Below are positions 6,534-12,920 of a stretch of 14,735 nt of DNA, in pieces; position 1 is the first letter of the stretch, and each line of letters opens with the position of its first letter. The notes beneath the pieces are model-generated. The model did not search any database and was not told where the DNA came from. It worked only from the letters and a program-made list of their open reading frames with translations. The stretch spans positions 1 to 14,735 of the forward strand of contig JBNKUL010000059.1 in the NCBI GenBank assembly GCA_050298555.1. The letters are read 5' to 3'. The stretch is from JAPHSX01 sp050298555 (GTDB taxonomy: Bacteria; Pseudomonadota; Gammaproteobacteria; Thiohalomonadales; Thiohalomonadaceae). The position numbers were made by a program, and so were the translations under genes.

Positions 6534-7373
6534 ATGAATATTAGCGGTGAAATGGCGCAACAGATCACCAAAGGCTTCAACATTCCTCCCAAACCCGAGG
6601 TGCTGCAACAGGTGCAGGCGATCGCCTCAGGCGACAGCCCCTCCGTGGCCGATGTGGCCGAGTGTGTCGCCATGGATGTCGGCCTCTCCGCCGCCATCCT
6701 GAAGACCGTCAATTCCGCCTCTTTCGGCATGTCGCGCACCATCGCGGATGTGCATCAGGCGGTCTCGCTGCTGGGTATGAATACCGTGATAAACCTGGTG
6801 GCCGGCTACGAGATTCGCCGCGCCATGAGTGCCAAGGCGAGTATCTCCCTGGAGCGTTTCTGGGACGGCGCCACCGACGTTGCCCAGACCATGGTCTTTG
6901 CCGGGCGAGCGGTCGGTGCGAGCGTTCCGGCCGAGGACCTCTATGCCGTCGGTCTGTTCCACGACTGCGGCCTCGCCGCCATGGCGATGAAGTTCGAGGA
7001 CTACAAACAGACCCTGCTCGAGGCGAACGAAAATCACGACCTCACCATCGTCGAGCTGGAAGAGGAGCGCTACAACACCAATCACGCAGTGGTGGGCTAT
7101 TTCATCGCCAGCTCCTGGGACCTGCCGCGTCACATCTGCGAAGTGATCCTGCGCCATCACGACGAGGACGCGCTGGACGAAAACAACAGCGACGAGTTCG
7201 TCGCCCTCTATGCGGTACTCAAGATGTCGGAAAATATCGTCGAGCGCACCCGTCGCTTCCAGTCCGACCCCGAGTGGTTGTGGGTGAAGAAAGATGTCTT
7301 CGATGCCTTGGGGATCAGCAGCCTGGAGTACAGCGATATTGAAGAGGACGTCGGGGATCAGGTTTTGGTGTAG
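6534..7373 (+). CDS. HDOD domain signalling protein
   Basis: A 279-aa soluble protein made almost entirely of one HDOD domain, a divergent relative of HD phosphohydrolases found in bacterial signalling proteins. It opens with IPPKPEVLQQVQAIASGDSPSVADVAECVAMDVGLS-type sequence, then KTVNSASFGMSR and the VHQAVSLLGMNTVINLV segment, all characteristic of HDOD. H143-D144 in LFHDCGL and H208-H209 in ILRHHDED are present, as is NHAVVGYF, so several metal-ligand positions of the HD fold are kept, although enzymatic activity is usually not shown for HDOD proteins. The start is set by GGAGGT at 6521-6526. No output domain (GGDEF, EAL, receiver) is fused. Its partner and function are unknown; the neighbouring hybrid kinase is only a contextual hint. 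Confidence 0.88.
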   Translation: MNISGEMAQQITKGFNIPPKPEVLQQVQAIASGDSPSVADVAECVAMDVGLSAAILKTVNSASFGMSRTIADVHQAVSLLGMNTVINLVAGYEIRRAMSAKASISLERFWDGATDVAQTMVFAGRAVGASVPAEDLYAVGLFHDCGLAAMAMKFEDYKQTLLEANENHDLTIVELEEERYNTNHAVVGYFIASSWDLPRHICEVILRHHDEDALDENNSDEFVALYAVLKMSENIVERTRRFQSDPEWLWVKKDVFDALGISSLEYSDIEEDVGDQVLV

Positions 7374-7437
7374 GTTCCTGCTATGCAGAGTGAGGGAACG
7401 CGGCAGATGCTACTAACGAAGGGGACAAGCAGTGACT

Positions 7438-7722
7438 ATGATTAGATTCCACAGCCGCGCCGCCGGCGACTTCAGCATGTTCGAAGAGGTTGCGCTCGCC
7501 CTGCTGAAGAAGATGGGCCACAGTGGCACCGTGCCCAGCGCGCTGATGCCGGAGGACATTCCGCAGGCATTGCAGCGGCTGCGCGACGCCCTGCAGCAAG
7601 AGGCGCCGCCGCCCGAGGCCGGGGGAGAGGAGCCGCCGGTCAGCCTCTCCAACCGGGCCTACCCGCTGGTGAAGATGTTGGAGGCCTCGCTGGCCGAGAA
7701 TTGTGAGGTGATGTGGGAGTGA
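7438..7722 (+). CDS. DUF1840 family protein
   Basis: A 94-aa small protein matching the DUF1840 family as I recall it: an N-terminal MIRFHSRAAGDFSMFEEVA segment, a middle MPEDIPQALQRLRDAL helix, and a C-terminal VSLSNRAYPLVKMLEASL followed by a short VMW tail. The biochemical function of the family is unknown. The ATG at 7438 agrees with relatives that begin directly at the strand MxxF; a GTG at 7432 is better spaced from a GAAGGGG sequence (7418-7424) and would add two residues, so either start is possible. Its stop codon (7720-7722) overlaps the start of the next gene, which implies translational coupling. Confidence 0.8.
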   Translation: MIRFHSRAAGDFSMFEEVALALLKKMGHSGTVPSALMPEDIPQALQRLRDALQQEAPPPEAGGEEPPVSLSNRAYPLVKMLEASLAENCEVMWE

Positions 7723-8258
7723 GTGAGGGAGCAGAGGGGCTACCGCCTACCGAGATCGATTTCTGGCTGGAGGAGGCGCGGCTGTTGAAGAAGGCCGCCG
7801 AGACCAGCTGGAATACCGAGGCCAGCAGTTCGTCTTCGATGAAGTTGATCTACGGCCCCCGCCACGACGATGCCCTGGAGCACGCGGTCGAGGGGCTGGG
7901 CGCGGAGCTCAAGCTGCTCTACCGTTACCTTATCTCGCTGGCGATTCAGTATCTGGCCATCGGCATTCTCATCGAGCGCGAGCCGGACTTTTTCCTGCGC
8001 CAGAGCCCGGGCCACCACATCGTGGATCTGGTGGAGGAGTGTGAGGTGGCCCCTTCCGCGCAGCAGCGGCGCCTGCTGCACGATATCGAGCAGGCCTATA
8101 GCTGGTCCGAGCGCTACCCGGCCGGCGGCCTGCTCGACGCCCATGATGAGCTGCGTGAGCTGACCCAGCAGCTAAGCGGCATGGAGGGGTTGAGCGGCGA
8201 GGATAAGGCGTCGCTGGATGCGCTCTACGACACGCTCTATGCCAAGGCGAACGGCTGA
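7719..8258 (+). CDS. Hypothetical protein, coupled to DUF1840 gene
   Basis: I do not recognise this 179-aa protein. It has no signal peptide and no convincing membrane helix, and appears mainly helical and acidic. A central segment, ELKLLYRYLISLAIQYLAIG, is moderately hydrophobic and is followed by FFLRQSPGHHIVDLVEECEV; the C-terminus is a charged helix pair. The start is taken as the GTG at 7719, which shares GTGA with the DUF1840 stop and lies 9 nt after GAGGTG (7704-7709); a GTG at 7713 would give a longer overlap. Codon use matches its neighbours, so this is a native, expressed-looking gene. Coupling suggests it works with, or is made in step with, the DUF1840 protein. Confidence 0.75.
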   Translation: MSEGAEGLPPTEIDFWLEEARLLKKAAETSWNTEASSSSSMKLIYGPRHDDALEHAVEGLGAELKLLYRYLISLAIQYLAIGILIEREPDFFLRQSPGHHIVDLVEECEVAPSAQQRRLLHDIEQAYSWSERYPAGGLLDAHDELRELTQQLSGMEGLSGEDKASLDALYDTLYAKANG

Positions 8259-8281
8259 GGCGAGAGCCTATCTGAGTTATC

Positions 8282-8518
8282 ATGCTCCCAAACACTACCG
8301 GAGCGGCCCTATCCGTGATTAACCTACAAAAGCTCTTCCACCTCAGCGAGGAGAACCCCCAGGCGATAGACGCCCTCTGTGCCGAGCACGGACTCGACCC
8401 GGTGGTCGCCCACGGCGTGGTGCTGCTGATGATCGCCAATGACGGCAATATCGCTACCCTCTCGCCCACTCAGCGCCAGCACTACGACCTGGCGATCGCA
8501 CCACTGCTCGAGGACTAG
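8282..8518 (+). CDS. Small hypothetical protein
   Basis: I do not recognise this 78-aa protein. It looks like a small soluble helical protein: INLQKLFHLSEENPQAIDALCAEHGLD, a second helix VVAHGVVLLMIANDG, and a third STQRQHYDLAIAPLLED-like helix near the end. The start is uncertain: the ATG at 8282 has only TGAG (8272-8275) upstream, whereas a GTG at 8315 (67 aa, starting MINLQKLF) follows GGAG at 8300-8303 by 11 nt and removes an unremarkable N-terminal extension. It lies 23 bp after the previous gene and 11 bp before the next, so it is probably part of the same transcript. Confidence 0.6.
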   Translation: MLPNTTGAALSVINLQKLFHLSEENPQAIDALCAEHGLDPVVAHGVVLLMIANDGNIATLSPTQRQHYDLAIAPLLED

Positions 8519-8529
8519 GTGGGGCGGTA

Positions 8530-9114
8530 ATGGCTCAGGTGGTCTGTAAATCATGCGGCAGGCAGATGGAGGAGACGGAGAGCGTCTGCCCCTACTGCGG
8601 CACCCCGCGCGAGCCGCGACGGCTGGCGCGGGTCTGGGTGCTCGCCTTCTTTGTCATGGGGGTGTTGATGGGCCTGTTGCTGCTGGTGTTGATGCAGGGC
8701 AACGACCATTCGCCGCCGCCGAAGACGACCCAGAGCAGGCCCGAGCCGGCCACGGCGCCGGTGGTGGCAAAGATCAGGGAGATGGTGACACCCAGGGCGG
8801 AGCCAACATCTGAGAACAGCAGTGCGGCAGTGGAGCCGGCAAAGATAAAGCCCATCCGCTGCGACCGCATGGAGGCGAGAAAGGTGTATGTGAAGGCCCG
8901 GGAGCTGGCGACCATTATCGACCAGGGCGAGCGCCTGCAGCTGCGCATGAATGACGCCTGGGAGTACTACTCTGAGGGTCACCGCCGGGGCTTTGTCGAT
9001 GCCTTTGCCGATGCCGACCGCTGCCTGCAGGGAAAGCTGCGTCCCATTCGCTTCAGCTATCGCGGGGTGGAGGTGGCCTCGGTCAGTGCCGACGGAGCGG
9101 TGGTGGTAAAGTAG
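8530..9114 (+). CDS. Zinc-ribbon single-pass membrane protein
   Basis: A 194-aa protein of unknown function with a clear architecture. Residues 1-24 form a zinc ribbon with CxxC pairs at C6/C9 and C20/C23. A basic stretch (REPRRLAR) precedes one membrane helix at ~33-56. A Pro/Ser/Thr-rich linker (~58-105) leads to a folded C-terminal domain of about 85 residues containing RMEARKVYVKARELATII and AWEYYSEGHRRGFVDAFADADRC. The positive-inside rule puts the zinc ribbon in the cytoplasm and the C-terminal domain in the periplasm. The domain contains two cysteines that might pair. AGGTGGGG at 8517-8524 is a good ribosome binding site, 5 nt before the ATG. The hybrid kinase gene follows after 52 bp. 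Confidence 0.8.
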   Translation: MAQVVCKSCGRQMEETESVCPYCGTPREPRRLARVWVLAFFVMGVLMGLLLLVLMQGNDHSPPPKTTQSRPEPATAPVVAKIREMVTPRAEPTSENSSAAVEPAKIKPIRCDRMEARKVYVKARELATIIDQGERLQLRMNDAWEYYSEGHRRGFVDAFADADRCLQGKLRPIRFSYRGVEVASVSADGAVVVK

Positions 9115-9166
9115 CCTTGTTCCAACCCGTCCCCCCAACCACACCACGAGGCGAGTCTTCGCGTCC

Positions 9167-10903
9167 ATGCAACTGTTAAGCCTGTTAAAGAGTGGCTTCA
9201 GCTTCGATGAGTCGTCGCTGGCCCTTGAGTTCAAGTTCAAAATCCTCAACGCGATCATGATGATCGCGGCGCTATTCGCCTTCCTCTTCGCCCTGTTGAG
9301 CGATTTTGGCATCAATGAGATCGGCCCGGTGCAGAGCAAGGTCGACTATGTCTACTCCACACTCAGCGTGATGCTATTCCTGCTGTTGCGGCGTTCGCGC
9401 AGTTACTTCATGCCCATCGCGGTGGCCTTTACCCTGCTCTCCTATGCCACCTTTACCTCGGCGCTGCTGTTCGTGGTGGCGGATGAGTTCCGAATTATCT
9501 GGTTCTACTTCGTTATCTTCGTCACCTACATCATGTTCGGCTCGGCGGTCGGCATGGCGATGACGCTTCTGAGCATCTCCACCATCCTTGTCAGCAATGG
9601 ACTGACCGACCTGCAGCTGAGCGATAAGGCCCTCTACTCGGCGGTGTTCGGCCTGTTTGCAGGAAGCATGTTGTCGCGCATCTACACGGTGCAGATGCGT
9701 CGCTACGAACAGATGCTGCAGGCCAAGAACAGTGCCCTGGCAGAGAGCGTGGAGGAGCTCGATGGCGCGTTGGACGAGGCGCAGAAGGCGAGCCGGACCA
9801 AGAGCCTGTTTCTCGCCAATATGAGCCACGAGATCCGCACCCCGATGAACGGCGTGTTGGGGATGGTACAGGTGATGCGCGGCACCACCCTGGACGATGA
9901 GCAGGCGCACTATCTGGAGACGATCGAGCGCTCCGGTAAGACCCTGCTTATGCTGCTCGACGACCTGCTCGACCTCTCCAAGATCGAGGCCGGCAAACTG
10001 CATATCCACCCGCTGCCCTTCGATACCTTCAACTGGGTGATCGATATCCAGGTGATCTCCGAGCCGCTGTTCGAGGAGAGTAAGGTCGCCTTTATCTCCG
10101 AGGTGTGCGACGACATGCCCAAGGTGCTGGACGGCGATGCCGCACGCCTGCAGCAGGTGGTGGTCAACCTCATCAGCAATGCCGCCAAGTTCACCCGAGA
10201 GGGGGAGGTGAGACTGAGCGTTGGCGGCGAGGCGCTGGCGGGCGGTAAATACTGCCTCCGTGTGGTGGTGGAAGATAGTGGTGTCGGTATTCCCGAGGAG
10301 AAGCTGGCGACCATCTTCGACGCCTTCCAGCAGGCCTCACCGGAGCGCATCGCCAACAAGGGGGTTGGCCTGGGGCTTACCATCAGCAAGCGCCTGGCCG
10401 ATGCCATGGGGGGGGCGCTGAACGTCGACTCTGTGGTGGGGCAGGGTAGCCGTTTTACCCTGGAGGTGGAGCTGGCGCAGGCCGAGGAGGTCACCGCCGG
10501 TAGCGCCGCGGTGACGTCGCGCCCGCTCAATGTGTTGCTGGTGGACGACGACCCCATCAACCGCCTGGCGGCGGGCTCGCTGCTGCGCCAGCAGGGGCAC
10601 CGGGTGGCGGAGGCGGCAAACGGCAGCGAGGCGCTGGATCGTATGGCGGAGCAGGGTTTCGACGTGGTGCTGATGGATGTGCACATGCCGGTGATGGACG
10701 GGGTGGAGGCGACGCGCCGTATCCGGGCCATGGGTGACGAGGCCATTGCCAACACCGCCATCGTCGGCCTGACCGCCAGCGTGATGAGCGACGAGCAGCA
10801 GACCTATATCGACGCCGGTATGGATGCGGTGGCGGCAAAGCCGGTGGTGCTCGACTCGCTGATGCACACCATCTCCCGCTGTGTCGCCCGCCGTTCGCGC
10901 TAG
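9167..10903 (+). CDS. Multi-pass hybrid sensor histidine kinase with C-terminal receiver
   Basis: A 578-aa inner-membrane two-component kinase. The N-terminal ~172 residues hold about six hydrophobic segments (~26-47, 62-75, 80-104, 108-125, 126-144, 152-172), followed by a coiled linker. The dimerisation domain carries H221 in MSHEIRTPMNG. The ATP-binding domain has the N box (NLISNAAKF), G1 (VEDSGVGIP), F box (FDAFQQ) and G2 (GVGLGLTISKRL). The receiver domain begins LLVDDDPIN, with the phospho-acceptor D504 in LMDVHMPVMDG and the lysine in AAKPV. There is no PAS domain, Hpt domain, DNA-binding output, or adjacent response regulator gene, so phosphate must pass to a partner encoded elsewhere. 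The signal is unknown. A weak GAGG lies 13 nt upstream of the chosen ATG. Confidence 0.92.
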   Translation: MQLLSLLKSGFSFDESSLALEFKFKILNAIMMIAALFAFLFALLSDFGINEIGPVQSKVDYVYSTLSVMLFLLLRRSRSYFMPIAVAFTLLSYATFTSALLFVVADEFRIIWFYFVIFVTYIMFGSAVGMAMTLLSISTILVSNGLTDLQLSDKALYSAVFGLFAGSMLSRIYTVQMRRYEQMLQAKNSALAESVEELDGALDEAQKASRTKSLFLANMSHEIRTPMNGVLGMVQVMRGTTLDDEQAHYLETIERSGKTLLMLLDDLLDLSKIEAGKLHIHPLPFDTFNWVIDIQVISEPLFEESKVAFISEVCDDMPKVLDGDAARLQQVVVNLISNAAKFTREGEVRLSVGGEALAGGKYCLRVVVEDSGVGIPEEKLATIFDAFQQASPERIANKGVGLGLTISKRLADAMGGALNVDSVVGQGSRFTLEVELAQAEEVTAGSAAVTSRPLNVLLVDDDPINRLAAGSLLRQQGHRVAEAANGSEALDRMAEQGFDVVLMDVHMPVMDGVEATRRIRAMGDEAIANTAIVGLTASVMSDEQQTYIDAGMDAVAAKPVVLDSLMHTISRCVARRSR

Positions 10904-10967
10904 TGCCCCTGCGCCTTGAATTAGAGCCACTAATAGCGCCTAATGCGCACACTTACAAAAAAACGAA

Positions 10968-10972
10968 AAGGA
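10968..10972 (+). promoter_or_regulatory. Shine-Dalgarno for the FKBP lipoprotein gene
   Basis: AAGGA lies 5 nt before the ATG at 10978 and 8 nt before the ATG at 10981; it excludes the GTG at 10903, which overlaps the kinase stop and would place a charged extension before the signal peptide. Confidence 0.7.
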
Positions 10973-10977
10973 CGAAC

Positions 10978-11709
10978 ATGATGCCTGTAATGAAAAAAAG
11001 CACCGCCCTGGTAGCGGCCACCCTGCTTGCCGGTTTCGGTCTTAGCGGTTGCGGCGAGCAGCAGCAGGCGGCCGCGCCGGCGCCGCAGCTGCAGGGTGAA
11101 CTGCAGCAGTTCAGCTATAGCGTCGGCGTGCTGGTGGCGCGCGACATGAAGGCCAAGGGAATGAGCGCGCTGGATGAGGCCGCGGTGGCCGTGGCAGTGC
11201 GCGATGTGTTCGATGGCAAGCCGTTGCAGATGAGCGACGAGCAGATGGGCGCGGCGCTGGAGCGTGAGGCACAGAAGCTGATGGAGCGTCAGCTGGCCGA
11301 GGAGCGTGCCGCGGCGGACAAGGCGCGCCAGGCGGGTGAGCAGTACCTGGCCGAGAACGGTAAGAAAGAGGGAGTCGTTACCCTGCCCAGCGGCATCCAG
11401 TACAAGGAGCTGAAGGCCGGTGACGGCGACAAACCCACCCTCGAGTCCACCGTGGTGGCCCACTACCACGGCACCCTGGTGAATGGTGAGGTGTTCGACA
11501 GCTCCTATGACCGTGGCACCCCGGCCACCTTTGCACTCAGCCGCGTGGTCAAGGGGTGGCAGGAGGTGCTGCCGCTAATGCCGGTGGGCGCCAAGTGGCA
11601 GGTCGCCATCCCCTCCGAGCTGGCCTATGGCGAGAGCGGCGCCCCGCCGCGCATCGGCGGCAACGAAACCCTGCTGTTCGATATCGAGCTGATTGAGATC
11701 AAGCAGTAA
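10978..11709 (+). CDS. Lipoprotein FKBP-type peptidyl-prolyl cis-trans isomerase (FkpA/Mip-like)
   Basis: A 243-aa envelope folding catalyst that isomerises prolyl bonds. It has a lipoprotein signal: MKK, hydrophobic core, and lipobox LSGC with the lipidated cysteine at C25; Gly follows the Cys, so no Asp+2 inner-membrane retention signal is seen. An FKBP_N helical dimerisation domain (~35-125) starts ELQQFSYSVGVLVARDMKAKG and runs into a long charged helix. The FKBP_C catalytic domain (~135-243) shows VVAHYHGTLVNGEVFDSSYDRG, VVKGWQEVLPLMPVGAKW, IPSELAYG and ETLLFDIELIEI, with the expected pocket residues (Tyr, Phe, Asp, Trp) in place. The usual PxxPNxTL is RIGGNETL here. Start 10978 or 10981 fits the ribosome binding site. 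A TTGAAT at 10916 with TAATGC at 10941 could be a weak promoter. Confidence 0.92.
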   Translation: MMPVMKKSTALVAATLLAGFGLSGCGEQQQAAAPAPQLQGELQQFSYSVGVLVARDMKAKGMSALDEAAVAVAVRDVFDGKPLQMSDEQMGAALEREAQKLMERQLAEERAAADKARQAGEQYLAENGKKEGVVTLPSGIQYKELKAGDGDKPTLESTVVAHYHGTLVNGEVFDSSYDRGTPATFALSRVVKGWQEVLPLMPVGAKWQVAIPSELAYGESGAPPRIGGNETLLFDIELIEIKQ

Positions 11710-11724
11710 GCCCAGATATCGAGA

Positions 11725-12885
11725 ATGCCCCAGCAGCCCAGTGAAACCCTGCTGAGCGTGCCCCAGGGGGCGTTCCAGCTTCAGCGCCTGCCGCAGCGCA
11801 GGCGCGAGCTGCTGCGTGCGTGGGACGCGGCCGACGAGTACCTGCTCAACACCCTGGCGGAGCAGCAACTGCCCGCCGAGGGGGCCAGCGTCCTTATCGT
11901 TAATGACAGTTTCGGCGCCCTGGCGGTGGCATTGAGTGCCTACCGCCCCTTATCCCTCTCCGACTCCTGGCTCTGTCATGAGGCCACCAGGCTCAATCTG
12001 CGGGCCAATGGTATCGATGTCGATGCCGTCACCCTGCTCGATTCGCTCAGCCTGCCGCCGCAGCCGCTCGACCTGGTGCTCATCAAGGTGCCCAAGACCC
12101 TTGCCCTGCTGGAGGAGGAGTTGAGCCGACTCTCCCCCTTGATTGGCGACAACACCCGGGTGATCGTCGCCGGGATGGTAAAGGGGATGCCCGGCTCGGT
12201 GTGGAAGCTGCTGGAGCGGCTGCTGGGGCCGACCACCAGCTCGCTGGCGAAAAAGAAGGCGAAGCTGATCTTCGTCACTCCCGAGCACCAGGGTAAGGCC
12301 GATAGCCCCTATCCGGTCTGCTATACGCTGGAGGGGACGGCGCACCGCATCTGTAATCACGCCAACGTCTTCTCCCGCGACAGCCTCGATATCGGCACCC
12401 GCTTTTTCCTGCAGCACCTACCGTCGGGGCTAAACGACAAGGATGTGGTCGACCTGGGCTGCGGCAACGGCGTGGTCGGCCTGATCGCCGCCGAGCGCAA
12501 CCCGGGGGCACGGCTACACTTCGTCGATGAGTCGTTCATGGCGGTGGCCTCGGCGCGGGAGAACTTCCACTACAATCTGCCGGGGCGTGAGGCACAGTTC
12601 CAGGTCGGCGACGCCCTGAGCGGCTTTGCCGCCGACAGTGCCGATATCGTCCTCTGTAATCCCCCCTTCCATCAGGGCAGTACGGTGGGCGATCAGATCG
12701 CCCAGCGTATGTTCCGCCAGTCGCACAAGGTGTTGCGTCGTGGTGGTGAGCTGTGGGTGATCGGCAACCGCCATCTGGGTTACCACAAGCTGTTGAAGAA
12801 GCTGTTCGGCAACTGTGAGTTGGTTGCCTCCAACGCCAAATTTGTGGTGCTGCGCGCACTTGTTGCCGGTGCGGGCGACCGATAA
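11725..12885 (+). CDS. rlmG: 23S rRNA (guanine(1835)-N2)-methyltransferase RlmG
   Basis: A 386-aa SAM-dependent methyltransferase that modifies G1835 of 23S rRNA in E. coli. The N-terminal half is the degenerate methyltransferase-like domain typical of RlmG/RsmC: AWDAADEYLLNTL, LIVNDSFGALAVAL, LIKVPKTLALLEEEL and LLGPTTSSLAKKKAKLI. The C-terminal half is catalytic: NHANVFSRDSLDIGTRFFLQHLP, motif I DLGCGNG at 243-249, FVDESFMAVASARENF, and the N2-guanine signature NPPF at 312-315. FGNCELVASNAKFVVL closes the protein. These segments line up throughout with E. coli RlmG (378 aa) rather than the shorter RsmC. It begins 15 bp after the FKBP stop with no strong Shine-Dalgarno, so it may be expressed with that gene. 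Confidence 0.93.
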   Translation: MPQQPSETLLSVPQGAFQLQRLPQRRRELLRAWDAADEYLLNTLAEQQLPAEGASVLIVNDSFGALAVALSAYRPLSLSDSWLCHEATRLNLRANGIDVDAVTLLDSLSLPPQPLDLVLIKVPKTLALLEEELSRLSPLIGDNTRVIVAGMVKGMPGSVWKLLERLLGPTTSSLAKKKAKLIFVTPEHQGKADSPYPVCYTLEGTAHRICNHANVFSRDSLDIGTRFFLQHLPSGLNDKDVVDLGCGNGVVGLIAAERNPGARLHFVDESFMAVASARENFHYNLPGREAQFQVGDALSGFAADSADIVLCNPPFHQGSTVGDQIAQRMFRQSHKVLRRGGELWVIGNRHLGYHKLLKKLFGNCELVASNAKFVVLRALVAGAGDR

Positions 12886-12920
12886 GCTCTGCTTAACCTC
12901 ATTAAAGGAATGCGCTGACA

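Noticed and set aside
6658..7342. 226-codon plus-strand frame overlapping the HDOD gene
   Set aside because: It lies in another frame inside the HDOD coding sequence and reads as Arg/Gly/Pro-rich low-complexity protein.
8551..9339. 262-codon minus-strand open frame opposite the zinc-ribbon gene
   Set aside because: It spans two plus-strand genes and their junction and has no ribosome binding site or recognisable fold; the plus strand shows a CxxC zinc ribbon and a membrane helix.
10903..10977. GTG start at 10903 for the FKBP gene, overlapping the kinase stop
   Set aside because: It would put 25 mostly polar residues before a lipoprotein signal peptide; AAGGA at 10968-10972 clearly serves the ATG at 10978/10981.
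12910..12918. Two-codon mini-ORF (ATG CGC TGA) just before the antiporter start
   Set aside because: The Shine-Dalgarno directly abuts this ATG with no spacing, so initiation there is unlikely; the sequence is short enough to occur by chance.
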